Positions 43,898 through 54,640 are shown, counted from the first letter of the stretch. The stretch: DNA of 64,000 bases from Pectobacterium versatile (GCF_020166435.1 NZ_JAINZP010000001.1:496001-560000); one strand, 5' to 3'. Notes: generated by a model not told the origin, from the sequence alone. A program made the numbers and translations.

Positions 43898-44794
43898 TTA
43901 CTTTTCCAGCATCAGCGACATCAGTACTTTCGCAGCAGCACTTTGTGGCTGATGTCGTGCCGTCACCAACCAAACTTCCGTTGTGGCGTCCTCTTCTTCC
44001 AGCAGCAAATATTTCACGCCATCGACCCGAATACGCAAAAACGACGCAGGCAAGATGGACACGCCCAATCCCGCCGATACCAACCCAACGATGGTCATCG
44101 CCTCGCCCACTTCTTGCGTAATGTAGGGGCTGATGCCATAGCGTTTCAGCAGCGTCAGCGTATCGTCATACAGCGCCGTTCCAACCGCACGGGAGAAGAA
44201 AACGAACGGCTCATTTGCCAGCTGTGTAATGCTGATGGCACGCCCTGCGTCCTGCTGCGCTAACGGATGGGACTCCTGCACGACGGCAATCAGCGGTTCA
44301 CTCAGCAGCAACTGATGATCCAATGCGTCTGGCAACGGGTTGTTACGCATAATGCCGATATCAAGCTTACCGTTCAGCAGCGGTTCAATTTGCTGTTTGG
44401 TATTAAGCTCCATCATCTGAATATGCACTTCCGGGTAGGTTTGGCGAAAACGCAGCAGGCTGCTGGAGATCTTTTTGATAAACGGCGCGGACGACGTAAA
44501 ACCGATCGTTAATTCCCCGATTTCGCCGCGCTGAATGCGGGACGCTCGTTCCGCCGCCTGATCGACCTGACTGATAATCGACCAAGCCTCTTTCAGAAAC
44601 ATCTCGCCTGCGGGGGTGAGTTGGACATTCCGGTTATTGCGCGCCAGAAGCTTTGCCCCCACCTGCTCCTCCAAAATTTGAATCTGCTGGCTCAGTGGCG
44701 GTTGAGAAATGCGTAATCTTTCTGCGGCTCGGCCAAAATGCAGTTCTTCAGCGACCGCAATAAAATAGCGAAGGTGACGTAGTTCGATATTCAT
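43898..44794 (-). CDS. ynfL: LysR-type regulator YnfL
   Basis: 298 residues: helix-turn-helix MNIELRHLRYFIAVAEELHFGRAAERLRISQPPLSQQI, then a substrate-binding domain (GELTIGFTSSAPFI, EVGEAMTIVGLVSAGLGVSILPASF), colinear with E. coli YnfL. It is divergent from ynfM across 114 bp and probably controls that promoter. The inducer is not known. Confidence 0.92.
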   Translation of the reverse strand: MNIELRHLRYFIAVAEELHFGRAAERLRISQPPLSQQIQILEEQVGAKLLARNNRNVQLTPAGEMFLKEAWSIISQVDQAAERASRIQRGEIGELTIGFTSSAPFIKKISSSLLRFRQTYPEVHIQMMELNTKQQIEPLLNGKLDIGIMRNNPLPDALDHQLLLSEPLIAVVQESHPLAQQDAGRAISITQLANEPFVFFSRAVGTALYDDTLTLLKRYGISPYITQEVGEAMTIVGLVSAGLGVSILPASFLRIRVDGVKYLLLEEEDATTEVWLVTARHQPQSAAAKVLMSLMLEK

Positions 44795-44908
44795 ACTTTA
44801 AACATATCAATCATGATTATTAATATATTATACAAAATAATATCACTCTTCTATGATCCTCTCATTGTTGTTTTACGCCTGATTTACCTTTCTCGGTAAG
44901 GAATTATT

Positions 44909-46177
44909 GTGAGTAACCTGCCATCTTCTGCACCGAACGACTGGCCTACTTCTACGGTCGATGATGCGGATGATATTGCCCCTAAATCTTCTGGTAAAAT
45001 GCCTTATATCACGCGTGGTACGCCACAATTTATGCGCGTCACGCTGGCGCTGTTTTCTGCTGGTTTAGCGACGTTTGCCCTGCTGTATTGTGTTCAGCCG
45101 CTGCTGCCGGTGCTATCTCAGGATTTCGGTATTTCGCCAGCGACCAGCAGCCTGTCGCTTTCCGTATCGACCGTGATGCTGGCGTTTGGGCTACTGTTCA
45201 CTGGCCCACTCTCTGACACGATCGGTCGTAAGAATGTGATGGTTGTGTCGCTGATGCTGGCTGCAATCTGCACCGTTATTTGCGCGTTTATGACCAGTTG
45301 GAACGGCGTATTGATTATGCGGGCGATGATGGGCCTGTCGTTAAGCGGTGTTGCGGCCGTCGCCATGAGCTACCTGAGTGAAGAAATTCACCCCAGCGTG
45401 TTGGCGTTTTCAATGGGGTTATATATCAGCGGCAACTCGATTGGCGGCATGAGCGGGCGTCTGGTTAGCGGCGTTTTAACGGACTATTTCCCGTGGCGGG
45501 TTGCTATCGGCACAATCGGCGTACTGGCACTCATAGCCGCGATCACGTTCTGGCGTATCCTGCCGGAATCACGTCATTTCCGACCCGGTTCGCTGCGCCC
45601 GAAAACGCTGCTGCTGAACAGCAAACTGCACTGGCGCGACGCGGGTTTGCCGCTGCTGTTCCTTGAGGGATTTTTGCTGATGGGCGCATTCGTTACCCTG
45701 TTTAACTACATTGGGTATCGGTTGCTGGCACCGCCTTATTTACTCAGTCAGGCGGTGGTTGGCTTACTTTCCGTGGTTTATCTCACAGGAAGTTATAGTT
45801 CGCCAAAAGCCGGAGCATTAACTGCCCGCTACGGACGTGGCCTTGTGCTAAGCATTGCGATCCTTCTGATGCTAGCGGGACTGGGAATGACGGCACTGAG
45901 CCCGCTATTCGCGATCTTTGGCGGGATGATGCTCTTTACCGCCGGCTTCTTCGCCGCTCACTCGGTAGCCAGCAGTTGGATTGGCCAACGGGCGCGGCGC
46001 GCGAAAGGTCAGGCGTCATCAATGTATCTCTTTTCTTACTATCTGGGTTCAAGTCTGGCCGGTACGCTGGGGGGATTTTTCTGGTATTCATTCGGCTGGA
46101 TGGGGATCACCGTGTTTCTGAGCGCCCTCTTATTTCTCGCACTGGCAGTCAGCCTGATACTCAAACAGCGCCTTTAA
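44909..46177 (+). CDS. ynfM: MFS transporter YnfM
   Basis: GTG start with AAGGA 6 bp upstream. 422 residues, about 12 helices after a 40-residue polar N-terminus: ALLYCVQPLLPVLSQDFG, motif A GPLSDTIGRKNVMVVS, and SYYLGSSLAGTLGGFFW. Full-length similarity to E. coli YnfM, an MFS exporter of the arabinose-efflux-like group with unknown physiological substrate. It pairs with the divergent LysR gene ynfL. Confidence 0.92.
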   Translation: MSNLPSSAPNDWPTSTVDDADDIAPKSSGKMPYITRGTPQFMRVTLALFSAGLATFALLYCVQPLLPVLSQDFGISPATSSLSLSVSTVMLAFGLLFTGPLSDTIGRKNVMVVSLMLAAICTVICAFMTSWNGVLIMRAMMGLSLSGVAAVAMSYLSEEIHPSVLAFSMGLYISGNSIGGMSGRLVSGVLTDYFPWRVAIGTIGVLALIAAITFWRILPESRHFRPGSLRPKTLLLNSKLHWRDAGLPLLFLEGFLLMGAFVTLFNYIGYRLLAPPYLLSQAVVGLLSVVYLTGSYSSPKAGALTARYGRGLVLSIAILLMLAGLGMTALSPLFAIFGGMMLFTAGFFAAHSVASSWIGQRARRAKGQASSMYLFSYYLGSSLAGTLGGFFWYSFGWMGITVFLSALLFLALAVSLILKQRL

Positions 46178-46191
46178 ACGCCTTTCTTACC

Positions 46192-46228
46192 GGAGTTTGC
46201 CTGATTCAGGTAAACTCCGCGTTGTTCC
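46192..46228 (+). terminator. Hairpin after ynfM
   Basis: GGAGTTTGCCTGA / TCAGGTAAACTCC forms a long stem with one-base loop imperfections. The T-run is poor (GCGTTGTTCCC), so termination may be partial. Confidence 0.6.
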
Positions 46229-46300
46229 CTCCCCCGTAAACCCTGCCTGAAATAATGACGATCGCGATTGCTGAAGTGTTCGTTTATCAGTATAAATACA

Positions 46301-46317
46301 AGTATGTTGTAACTAAA
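46301..46317 (+). promoter_or_regulatory. Ter site (Tus-binding replication arrest site)
   Basis: AGTATGTTGTAACTAAA matches the Ter consensus AGNATGTTGTAACTAAA at all positions. It lies 12 bp before the tus start, the position of TerB in E. coli, where Tus binding also represses tus. By the E. coli polarity rule (conserved G-C6 at the left, non-permissive side), forks coming from lower coordinates would be stopped and forks from higher coordinates let through. Confidence 0.93.
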
Positions 46318-46329
46318 TTGAATCTAGCT

Positions 46330-47265
46330 ATGAATAGCTACACGCTAATCGATCGCATGAACCTCTGTTTTCAAACGTTAGAAACCAAGCTGGTTCTGAT
46401 GCAACAACAGTTTTCCGAATATCGGCTGCTAGTTGGTCGCGTCTATTCCCTTCCCCATGTGGAAAAAGGAACGGAGCATGACCCTATCGAGCATATCGCC
46501 GTCACGCAGTACGTTGGACAAGAGGCTCGCGATAAAGGGCTAGCCCATTTTCAGCGTCTTTTCATTCACCACTATCCAGAAACGCTCAGCAGCAAAAGCG
46601 CGATCCGTTTGCCGGGCGCACTCTGTTTTTCCGTCAACGCAGTACAATATCAGCAGGCAGACTCACTCATTGCGGAAATTAATGCGCTGAAAAAAGAGCT
46701 GGAGCTGATTATTACCGTCGAATCCGGGCTAGAACCGGAACAACGCTTTGAGTTCGTCCACACGCATTTGAAAGGGTTGATCACGCTGAGTGCTTATCGG
46801 TCGTTGACGCTCATAACCAACCCCGCATCGGTACGCTTTGGCTGGGCGAACAAGCACATCATTAAGAACATGACACGTGTGGAGCTACTGGAAAAATTGA
46901 CCAAAAGCCTGAATGCGGCAAAAAACGCCGCACCGTATACCAAAGTGCAGTGGATTGAACATGTCGAGCAGGAGAGAGACGCGGTATTGTCGCTGCCGGA
47001 AGACGCCGTTTTGAAAATCAAACGTCCAGTCAAAGTGCAACCCATCGCACGAGTGTGGTATCCCGAACAGCAGAAACAGATTCAGCATCCCTGCCCGTCC
47101 CCTCTGCTCGTGCTTTGTCAGCAGGAATATGGCTGCGACGTGCCCATTATCGGCGAACTCAACCCTTATGACGCCAACAACATCAAGCATAAGCACAAAC
47201 CTAAAGCGGCCGAGCTTCGCCTGCTCATTCCACGTTTGCACCTGTATACCGATGCACCGGAATGA
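46330..47265 (+). CDS. tus: Tus, replication terminus site-binding protein
   Basis: I choose ATG 46330 (MNSYTLIDRMNLCF) because the longer frame starts upstream of and runs through the Ter site. 311 residues, close to the 309 of E. coli Tus: SSKSAIRLPGALCFSV, TVESGLEPEQRFEFVHTHLKGLITLSAYRSLT, RFGWANKHIIKN, LKIKRPVKVQPIARVWY, ELRLLIPRLHLY. Tus bound to Ter blocks the DnaB helicase with polarity. Autoregulation through the Ter site at 46301 is expected. Confidence 0.95.
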   Translation: MNSYTLIDRMNLCFQTLETKLVLMQQQFSEYRLLVGRVYSLPHVEKGTEHDPIEHIAVTQYVGQEARDKGLAHFQRLFIHHYPETLSSKSAIRLPGALCFSVNAVQYQQADSLIAEINALKKELELIITVESGLEPEQRFEFVHTHLKGLITLSAYRSLTLITNPASVRFGWANKHIIKNMTRVELLEKLTKSLNAAKNAAPYTKVQWIEHVEQERDAVLSLPEDAVLKIKRPVKVQPIARVWYPEQQKQIQHPCPSPLLVLCQQEYGCDVPIIGELNPYDANNIKHKHKPKAAELRLLIPRLHLYTDAPE

Positions 47266-47274
47266 AAAAGAAAA

Positions 47275-47301
47275 AGCCTGCGGGTAAACACCGGCAGGCT
47301 A
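47275..47301. terminator. Hairpin between convergent tus and fumC
   Basis: AGCCTGCGGG ... CCGGCAGGCT forms an imperfect GC-rich stem, preceded by AAAAAGAAAAA (a T-run on the minus strand). It most plausibly ends fumC transcription and perhaps tus too. Confidence 0.6.
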
Positions 47302-47328
47302 TAGGATAAAACGCTGACTACCGCGCTA

Positions 47329-48726
47329 TTACTTTTTCAGGCTACCGACCATCTCTTCCGGTCGAACCCACTCATCAAACTGTGCTTCTGTGAGGTAGTT
47401 CAGTTTGAGCGCAGCCGCCTTCAGCGTCAGCCCTTCTTTGTGCGCTTTTTTGGCAATTTCTGCTGCTTTGTCATAGCCAATATGCGTGTTGAGCGCGGTC
47501 ACCAGCATCAGCGATTCGTTCAGCAACTGAGTGATGCGATCGTGGTTCGGTTCAATCCCCACCGCACAGTGCTCATCGAAGCTCTTCATGCCATCAGCCA
47601 GCAGGCGAATTGATTGCAGGAAGTTATGAATCACCATAGGACGATACACGTTCAGCTCAAAGTTACCGGACGCCCCGCCGATATTCACCGCGACATCGTT
47701 ACCCATCACCTGGCAACACAGCATCGTCAGTGCTTCACACTGGGTCGGGTTGACCTTGCCCGGCATGATGGAACTGCCTGGTTCGTTTTCAGGAATACTG
47801 AGCTCGCCAATACCACAGCGCGGACCAGACGCCAGCCAGCGTACATCGTTAGCAATCTTCATTAACGATGCGGCCAGCCCCTTCAAAGCACCGTGCCCGT
47901 GAACCAATGCATCACAGGTTGCCAGCGCTTCAAATTTATTCGGCGAGGTGACAAACGGTTGACCGGTGAGCGTCGCCAGCTCAGCCGCCACGCGCACCGC
48001 ATATTCAGGATGCGTGTTTAGCCCTGTTCCGACCGCGGTGCCGCCCAGCGCCAGCTCACAAATGTGCGGCACGCTGTTCTCGATATGCTTCAGGTTATGC
48101 TGCAACATCGCGGCCCAGCCGGAGATTTCCTGCCCCAGCGTCAGCGGCGTGGCATCCTGTAAATGCGTACGACCGATCTTGACGATATCCTTAAACTGCT
48201 CCGCCTTGGACGCCAGCGTGGCGTGTAACGCTTTCAATTCAGGAATCAGGTGTTCGTTGATCGCGACAACAGCGGCGACATGCATCGCCGTCGGGAAGAC
48301 GTCGTTGGAACTCTGACTTTTGTTGACATCATCATTGGGATGAACCAGCCGATTGTTGCCCCGCTCTCCCCCCAGCAGTTCACTGGCGCGGTTCGCCAAC
48401 ACCTCGTTCATATTCATATTGCTTTGCGTGCCAGACCCCGTCTGCCAGATCGCTAACGGGAACTCCCCGGCATGCTGGCCTGCCAACACTTCGTCCGCCG
48501 CCTGAATAATCGCATTTCCCCGATCGGCAGGCAGAAGCATGAGATCCATATTGACGCGGGCTGCCGCTCGCTTGGTTTGTGCCAGCGCATAAATCAGCGC
48601 GCGGGGCATTTTCTCTTCAGAAATACGGAAGTGTTCCAGCGATCGTTGCGTTTGTGCGCCCCATAACCGTTCAGCAGGAACATCAATCGGTCCCATTGAG
48701 TCTTTTTCACTACGCGTCGTGCTCAT
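47329..48726 (-). CDS. fumC: Class II fumarase FumC
   Basis: 465 residues with fumarase/aspartase signature [17 protein letters not shown]. Substrate-site segments are [40 protein letters not shown] and [18 protein letters not shown]. It is the iron-independent, heat-stable fumarase (fumarate to L-malate), homotetrameric and cytosolic. In E. coli fumC is induced by SoxS and low iron. Its position between tus and manA is as in E. coli, without fumA. Confidence 0.96.
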   Translation of the reverse strand: MSTTRSEKDSMGPIDVPAERLWGAQTQRSLEHFRISEEKMPRALIYALAQTKRAAARVNMDLMLLPADRGNAIIQAADEVLAGQHAGEFPLAIWQTGSGTQSNMNMNEVLANRASELLGGERGNNRLVHPNDDVNKSQSSNDVFPTAMHVAAVVAINEHLIPELKALHATLASKAEQFKDIVKIGRTHLQDATPLTLGQEISGWAAMLQHNLKHIENSVPHICELALGGTAVGTGLNTHPEYAVRVAAELATLTGQPFVTSPNKFEALATCDALVHGHGALKGLAASLMKIANDVRWLASGPRCGIGELSIPENEPGSSIMPGKVNPTQCEALTMLCCQVMGNDVAVNIGGASGNFELNVYRPMVIHNFLQSIRLLADGMKSFDEHCAVGIEPNHDRITQLLNESLMLVTALNTHIGYDKAAEIAKKAHKEGLTLKAAALKLNYLTEAQFDEWVRPEEMVGSLKK

Positions 48727-48965
48727 TACCTTTCCTCCTTAAAATACACATTCAACTAGTAGAAGACATCGAATCACATCGCTGGGCCTATTCTGATAAC
48801 ACTCGCTGGCCTTATCACGCTTATTGGTCTACTAACACTGTCTGGTATCGCGCTACATAAAACATTACCATGAAGCGAAGAAGATGCAGTGTATTCATAA
48901 TCACTCAGGTAATTAACAGCCAGCATCACAGAAATTAACAATTAATGTAATAGCAGGGAGCCGAC

Positions 48966-50138
48966 ATGCAAAAAATGCTCAATTGCGTCCAGCACTACGC
49001 CTGGGGCAGCAAACACGCCTTAACTGAGCTATATAGCATTGATAACCCTAACGATTTACCGATGGCAGAACTTTGGATGGGTGCCCATCCTAAAAGCAGT
49101 TCGGCGATTATTGATGAAAAAGGCAACACCCGCAGCCTGCGTGACGTGATTGCAGAAGACGCGACCGCCCATCTTGGCGCAACGATCGCGCAACGTTTTG
49201 GCGAATTGCCCTTTTTGTTTAAGGTATTGTGCGCGGAACAGCCGCTTTCCATTCAGGTTCATCCCAGTAAATCGTCGGCAGAACAAGGCTTTGCGAAAGA
49301 GAATGCCGCGGGCATCCCGCTGGATGCGGCGGAAAGAAACTACAAAGACGCCAACCACAAACCGGAATTGGTCTACGCATTAACGCCCTTTCAGGCCATG
49401 AATGGGTTCCGGGAATTATCTGAAATTGTGCAGTTGCTGGAGCCAGTTGCCGGTGCACATCCGTCAATCACCGCCTTTTTACAACAGCCCGACGCGAAGA
49501 ATCTCGCCATGCTGTTCACCAACCTGCTGAGTATGGAAGGTGAGCAAAAATCGCGCGCACTCGGCGTCTTGAAGGCCGCGCTAAATAGTCAAAATGACGA
49601 GCCTTGGGCGACCATCCGCGCGATCACACAATATTATTCCGACGACAGCGGATTGTTCTCCCCGCTGCTGCTGAACGTCATTACGCTTCAACCCGGCGAA
49701 GCCATGTTCCTGTTTGCGCAAACGCCGCATGCTTATCTGAAAGGCGTGGCATTAGAAGTCATGGCGAATTCGGATAACGTGCTGCGTGCTGGGTTAACGC
49801 CGAAATACATTGATATTCCAGAGCTGCTGGGTAATGTCGTGTTTGAAGCCAAACCCGCAAACCAGTTACTCACGACGCCACACCGACAGGGTAATGAACT
49901 CAGCTTCCCGATTCCTGTTGAAGATTTTGCTTTTTCGCTGCACGAACTGAGCCAGAGCCCACAGACGCTCAGCCAGAATAGTGCCGCCATTGTATTTTGT
50001 ATTGACGGCCATGCCGTCCTGCAAAAAAATGAGCAGCGGCTCTCGCTACGTCCGGGAGAGTCCTGCTTCATTTCAGCCAGTGAGTCACCGATAACGGTTG
50101 AGGGACAGGGGCGTCTCGCTCGCGTATTTAACCGATAA
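48966..50138 (+). CDS. manA: Mannose-6-phosphate isomerase, type I
   Basis: 390 residues, as E. coli ManA (391): NCVQHYAWGSKHALTELY, zinc-site and active-site IQVHPSKSSAEQGFAKENAAG, NDNHKPE-like DANHKPELVYALTPF, and FLFAQTPHAYLKGVALEVMANSDNVLRAGLTPK. It interconverts mannose-6-phosphate and fructose-6-phosphate (Zn-dependent), feeding mannose catabolism and GDP-mannose synthesis. CAGGGAG precedes the ATG. The 239-bp gap to the divergent fumC holds both promoters. Confidence 0.96.
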   Translation: MQKMLNCVQHYAWGSKHALTELYSIDNPNDLPMAELWMGAHPKSSSAIIDEKGNTRSLRDVIAEDATAHLGATIAQRFGELPFLFKVLCAEQPLSIQVHPSKSSAEQGFAKENAAGIPLDAAERNYKDANHKPELVYALTPFQAMNGFRELSEIVQLLEPVAGAHPSITAFLQQPDAKNLAMLFTNLLSMEGEQKSRALGVLKAALNSQNDEPWATIRAITQYYSDDSGLFSPLLLNVITLQPGEAMFLFAQTPHAYLKGVALEVMANSDNVLRAGLTPKYIDIPELLGNVVFEAKPANQLLTTPHRQGNELSFPIPVEDFAFSLHELSQSPQTLSQNSAAIVFCIDGHAVLQKNEQRLSLRPGESCFISASESPITVEGQGRLARVFNR

Positions 50139-50226
50139 CTTGTTCCATACGCCGCAGTTATCTCTGGGTAAGCTGCCAGCGTTTCGCGTTGAAAACGAGA
50201 ATTTTTTTACTAAAGGATGAATAAAA

Positions 50227-51777
50227 ATGAAGAAGTCGTTAGTCGCCGTAGGCGTTATTGTTGCTCTGGGTGCTGTCTGGACCGGCGCATCCTGGTACAC
50301 CGGCAAACAGATGGCTCAGCAAATTGATGGTTTTACCGATACGCTGAATACCAAGCTCAAACAAGCCTACCCGAACGCGGGGCTGAAAGTGGTCTATCGC
50401 GACTATAAGGGTGGCGTATTCAGCAGCACCCTGGCCTATGTTTTACAGACAGACGGCACAGCAAAAGGCGCGCAGTTCCTTGCGCCTGGCGAAGAACTGG
50501 TCTTCAACGAAACCGTGTCTCACGGGCCGTTCCCGCTAGCACAGCTCAAGAAATTCAACCTCGCACCGGCGATGGCATCTGTCCATACCGAGTTGGCCAA
50601 CACACCCGCCATCAAAGCCTGGTTTGAGCTGACGAAAGATAAACCGTTCTTTACGGCCGAAACTCGCGTCGCTTACAGCGGTGATACGCAGTCGCTCGTT
50701 ACGCTGGCCCCTATCGACCATCAGTCGCCAGAACAGAAATTTTCCTTCAGCGGTGCGCAAGCCTTGGTGGACATCGGACACGACCTGCGCAGCAGCAAGC
50801 TGGATACCACCATCAGTAGCGTGAAGATGGAAAGGAAAAATGCCTGGGGCCAAACAGAGAACGTCGATCTCACCGATTTCTCCATCAAGGGTACCAATCA
50901 AAAAGGCAAATTCGATCTGGATTTAGGCGACGGCAATCTGTCCTTCAAGACGATGACGTTTACCGTAGAAGGTGGCGAGCCCGTTACGTTGAATGATTTC
51001 TCTTTGCAAAGTAGCGCAACGGAAGATGATAAAAATCTGGCAGGCAAAATGGCCGTGACGCTGGGATCGTTAATCATCGGCGACCGCAATCTGGGTTCTG
51101 GTAACGTCGGCATGTCCATTTCACAGCTTGACGGCGCGGGCACCAAACAGTTCCTCACCGCCTATCAGGCAAAAGTGCAGAAACTGTTGCAGGATCCGAC
51201 CGCTATCGATCCTGACGCTTATCAGCAGGATATCGCCATGTCTGTTCTGCAATATCTGCCACAGTTGCTGAAGGGCAACCCAAGCATTGCCATCTCCCCG
51301 ATCAGTTGGAAAAACAGTAAAGGCGAAGGCACGTTCACGCTGGCGCTGGATTTAACCGATCCGTTGCAGAGCACCGATAAAGCGAACGATGCAACGCTGT
51401 CGGATGAAGAAAAAATTATTCGTCAGTCGGTCAAAAAACTCGATGCCAAACTCAATGTTCCGCTGGATATGCTGGCAGAGCTAATGATACAAGCAGGACC
51501 GAAACCGGCGAACGATGAAGAGCAAAAGCAGCTCGCTGACATGGCGAAACAACAGGTTGAAATGATGGCCCAGATTGGTGAGGGTAACCAACTGAGCGTC
51601 ACAAAAGACAACGCCATTACCAGTTCACTGCACTATGCCGATGGTCAAATTGATTTCAACGGTAACAAAATAGCGCTGGCTGATTTCATCGCACCGTATT
51701 TCTCCGTTCCAACGGAACAAGGTGAAGAGTCTCTGCCTGGCGCACAGGAAGAACCCGTCACACCACCGGCGCAATAA
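50227..51777 (+). CDS. ydgA: YdgA family protein (DUF945)
   Basis: 516 residues: an N-terminal signal or anchor (SLVAVGVIVALGAVWTGASWYTGKQM), then long beta-rich repeats typical of DUF945 (VVYRDYKGGVFSSTLAYVL, FNETVSHGPFPLAQLKKFNLAPAMASVHTEL, VTLGSLIIGDRNLGSGN). A Pro/Glu-rich tail ends it. E. coli YdgA is envelope-associated; its exact role is unknown. It follows manA in the same direction. Confidence 0.92.
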   Translation: MKKSLVAVGVIVALGAVWTGASWYTGKQMAQQIDGFTDTLNTKLKQAYPNAGLKVVYRDYKGGVFSSTLAYVLQTDGTAKGAQFLAPGEELVFNETVSHGPFPLAQLKKFNLAPAMASVHTELANTPAIKAWFELTKDKPFFTAETRVAYSGDTQSLVTLAPIDHQSPEQKFSFSGAQALVDIGHDLRSSKLDTTISSVKMERKNAWGQTENVDLTDFSIKGTNQKGKFDLDLGDGNLSFKTMTFTVEGGEPVTLNDFSLQSSATEDDKNLAGKMAVTLGSLIIGDRNLGSGNVGMSISQLDGAGTKQFLTAYQAKVQKLLQDPTAIDPDAYQQDIAMSVLQYLPQLLKGNPSIAISPISWKNSKGEGTFTLALDLTDPLQSTDKANDATLSDEEKIIRQSVKKLDAKLNVPLDMLAELMIQAGPKPANDEEQKQLADMAKQQVEMMAQIGEGNQLSVTKDNAITSSLHYADGQIDFNGNKIALADFIAPYFSVPTEQGEESLPGAQEEPVTPPAQ

Positions 51778-51875
51778 GTCGGTACATCGTATGACGTGCT
51801 AACACACACGGTGGCCGCACTTGCCGCCACCGTTTTTCCTGCCCTACCTCTCCAGTTTAATTTTGAGATAACACC

Positions 51876-52853
51876 ATGTCCGCGTTGAAATCCTTCATGG
51901 AAGCCCATCAGGCCGCGATCTATTTTGTTGCTGTGATAGCGGCAGTAGCAACAGCTCTGGCGCTGCCGGGAACGGAGCAACTGGATGTCGTGATTAATCC
52001 GGCGCTGGCGCTGATGCTGTTTGTCACGTTCCTGCAAGTGCCGCTGACCACGCTCGGAAAAAGCATCACTCAGGTCAGATTCATCGGCGCGTTGCTGACT
52101 GCCAATTTCATCGTGATTCCCTTGCTGGTCGCGGCGCTGTTGCCCTTCCTCCCCGCCGATCCACTGGTGAAATTGGGCATCATATTGGTGTTACTCGCCC
52201 CCTGTATTGACTACGTAGTGACATTTGCGCATCTGGGACGGGCCGATGCCGCCCGCCTGTTGGCCGCAACGCCTATTTTACTGTTGCTGCAAATGCTGGT
52301 CTTGCCCTTCTACCTGACGCTATTTCTCGGCCACGACGCCGCCGGACTCATCGCCTTTGCGCCCTTTATCGATGCCTTTATCTGGCTCATTGCCATACCT
52401 TTAGCGCTGGCCGCCCTTCTGCAATGGCTAGCTGCGCGACAGCGCACGATGGCAACATTTGCGGATGCATTAGGCTATCTTCCCGTTCCGGCTACCGCTC
52501 TGGTGCTGTTTATCGTCGTTGCGGCGGTCATTCCCCAACTGCGCACCACTTGGGCGTCGGTGTTACTCGCGGTGCCGTTTTACCTGCTCTTCGCGCTGCT
52601 GGCACCGCTGCTCGGCTGGTTCACTGGCCGTGCATTCCGGTTGGATTCGGCTGGTGGGCGCGCCGTGGCCTTTAGTGCCAGCACGCGCAACTCTCTGGTT
52701 ATTCTGCCGCTGGCGTTGGCAATTCCGGGCGCACTGCCGCTACTTCCGGCCGTGATCGTCAGCCAAACGTTAGTAGAATTGCTCAGCGAACTCATTTATA
52801 TCCGAGCGATCCCTAAGTTGAACGCCCGTTCTATAGGCCAAGAAAAACAATAA
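51876..52853 (+). CDS. ACR3/bile-acid-symporter-type transporter
   Basis: 325 residues with about ten helices. INPALALMLFVTFLQVPL and LLAPCIDYVVTFAHLGRADAARLLAATPILLLLQM resemble the ACR3 arsenite-efflux branch of the BART superfamily, including the conserved Cys in the fourth helix (APCIDY). No arsR or arsC gene is near, so arsenite export is only a family-based guess. Inner membrane. It lies 98 bp after ydgA. Confidence 0.8.
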   Translation: MSALKSFMEAHQAAIYFVAVIAAVATALALPGTEQLDVVINPALALMLFVTFLQVPLTTLGKSITQVRFIGALLTANFIVIPLLVAALLPFLPADPLVKLGIILVLLAPCIDYVVTFAHLGRADAARLLAATPILLLLQMLVLPFYLTLFLGHDAAGLIAFAPFIDAFIWLIAIPLALAALLQWLAARQRTMATFADALGYLPVPATALVLFIVVAAVIPQLRTTWASVLLAVPFYLLFALLAPLLGWFTGRAFRLDSAGGRAVAFSASTRNSLVILPLALAIPGALPLLPAVIVSQTLVELLSELIYIRAIPKLNARSIGQEKQ

Positions 52854-52973
52854 CAGGTTGTTTTTGCTCAATGCTTGTTCAGTGTGGTGAGTTTCGGCGG
52901 TAACCGTTGGCTATTTACCACGATTTCTTTTTATACTTTGTCGTATGAAAAACAATAATCAGACAATAACATG

Positions 52974-53990
52974 ATGATTGATTCACTCCTGCCGTTGACG
53001 GATATCCACCGCCATTTAGATGGTAATATCCGCGCCCAGAGTATTCTGGATCTAGGGCGCCAGTACAATATAGCGTTACCTGCCAGCGACATTGAAACGC
53101 TCCGTCCCCACGTTCAGGTCACCAAAAACGAACCTGACTTACTGAGTTTTTTACAAAAACTCGACTGGGGCGTGGCCGTACTCGGTTCACTGGATGCCTG
53201 CCGCCGCGTAGCTTACGAGAACGTTGAAGATGCCATGAAAGCCGGGCTGGATTACGCAGAACTGCGTTTCTCTCCCTACTATATGGCGATGAATCATAAG
53301 CTTCCGATTGCTGGCGTGGTTGAGGCCGTGATCGATGGCATTACCGCTGGCAGCCGTGATTTCGATACCGACATTCGTCTGATTGGCATAATGAGCCGGA
53401 CATTCGGCACCGAGGCCTGCCAGCAAGAGCTGGACGCCCTGCTATCCCAGCGCGATCGCATCGTCGCGCTCGATCTGGCAGGTGATGAATTGGGTTACCC
53501 CGGCGCACAGTTTACTTCTCATTTCCGACAAGCCCGCGATGCTGGCTGGCACATCACGGTTCACGCAGGTGAAGCGGCCGGGCCGGAAAGTATTTGGCAG
53601 GCGATTAACCATCTGGGCGCAGAGCGCATCGGACACGGCGTAACCGCCATTATCGATCCCCGCCTCATGACACACATGGCGGAGCATGGGATCGGCATTG
53701 AATCCTGTCTGACCTCTAATATTCAAACCAGCACCGTGGAATCACTGGATAAGCACCCGCTCGTCCACTTCCTGCGCTATGAAATCCCCGCCACCATCAA
53801 CACGGACGATCCTGCCGTTCAGGGCATAGAGATCCGTCACGAATATGAAGTCGCGGCCCCACTTGCTGGCCTGACAGCGGTAGAAACTCGCAAAGCGCAG
53901 GAAAACGGCCTGAACATTGCGTTTATCAGCGAGCAGGAAAAGCAACTGCTGCGTGAAAAGGTTCTGCGTAAACGCGGTGCCGTACAGTAG
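52974..53990 (+). CDS. add: Adenosine deaminase
   Basis: ATG 52974 gives [18 protein letters not shown] as in E. coli Add; a second ATG directly before is possible, and neither has a strong ribosome site. Zinc ligands HRH near residue 12, HAGE at about 196-199 ([17 protein letters not shown]), ERIGHG, and the DD of [10 protein letters not shown]. It deaminates adenosine and deoxyadenosine to inosine in purine salvage. A terminator follows. Confidence 0.95.
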   Translation: MIDSLLPLTDIHRHLDGNIRAQSILDLGRQYNIALPASDIETLRPHVQVTKNEPDLLSFLQKLDWGVAVLGSLDACRRVAYENVEDAMKAGLDYAELRFSPYYMAMNHKLPIAGVVEAVIDGITAGSRDFDTDIRLIGIMSRTFGTEACQQELDALLSQRDRIVALDLAGDELGYPGAQFTSHFRQARDAGWHITVHAGEAAGPESIWQAINHLGAERIGHGVTAIIDPRLMTHMAEHGIGIESCLTSNIQTSTVESLDKHPLVHFLRYEIPATINTDDPAVQGIEIRHEYEVAAPLAGLTAVETRKAQENGLNIAFISEQEKQLLREKVLRKRGAVQ

Positions 53991-54010
53991 CGTCAAACCG
54001 ATAGCGCACG

Positions 54011-54040
54011 AAAAAACGGCTAACCCTTGTTAGCCGTTTA
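54011..54040 (+). terminator. Terminator of add
   Basis: AACGGCTAA CCCTTG TTAGCCGTT stem preceded by AAAAAA; the T-run on the plus side is short. It lies 21 bp after the add stop. Confidence 0.75.
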
Positions 54041-54154
54041 GATGGAGGCAATTCATATTTTAATAGCAAAAAGATTTAAAGCCCTAGTCTGTCAAAATAA
54101 ATATAGCATTCGTTTCCGTACAGTCGGGCTAAGTTCCAGCCCAGGCCGTGGCAC

Positions 54155-54640
54155 TTATTTAAAGCTTGGAAATCTCTCTGGTAGTGCCTCCAATGAGTAG
54201 AACATGTGTTTTTCGATGAACGCACCGATGACTTTTTCATGCAATTCAATCGAGCGTGAGAAGCAAATTGTTTTCCGGGCCAGACGTTTAATGCGCGTCC
54301 TCAATGTCAGGTTGTTACGCTCAATACGTTGAGTGAAGATTTTTCCTGTCAGATGCTTATCCTTCGGCACTTCTCTAGCATAGCTACCCCACTCATCGCT
54401 GGTTACCATTCCGATGTTAAACGGCGTAAGGAGTGCCAATAACTCACGACAAATTTCATCAGTTCGGGGGCCAAAAGTATAGGCCAGTACACCACTGGTC
54501 TTGGTATTGTATGCGTACCAGAGCCAGTGCTGGCGCGCTTTACTGCCGACAAAACTTCATTGCTCATCGAGTTCGCAGATAAGTGCCACGTCAGCATGAG
54601 CGACCGATGAGGACGTTATTCGCTTTGGCGCGAGTTTTTT
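54155..54640 (-). pseudogene. insB: IS1-family transposase InsB' with nonsense mutation
   Basis: Read through the -1 slip at A6C (54639-54633), the frame gives LKKLAPKR then ADVALICELDEQ, and then TGA (54559-54557) where IS1 InsB has Trp (DEQW). It continues SFVGSKARQHWLWYAYNTKT, SDEWGSYAREVPKDKHLTGK, FTQRIERNNLTLRTRIKRLARKT and SRSIELHEKVIGAF. All catalytic segments are present, so one TGG to TGA change has inactivated it. Confidence 0.82.
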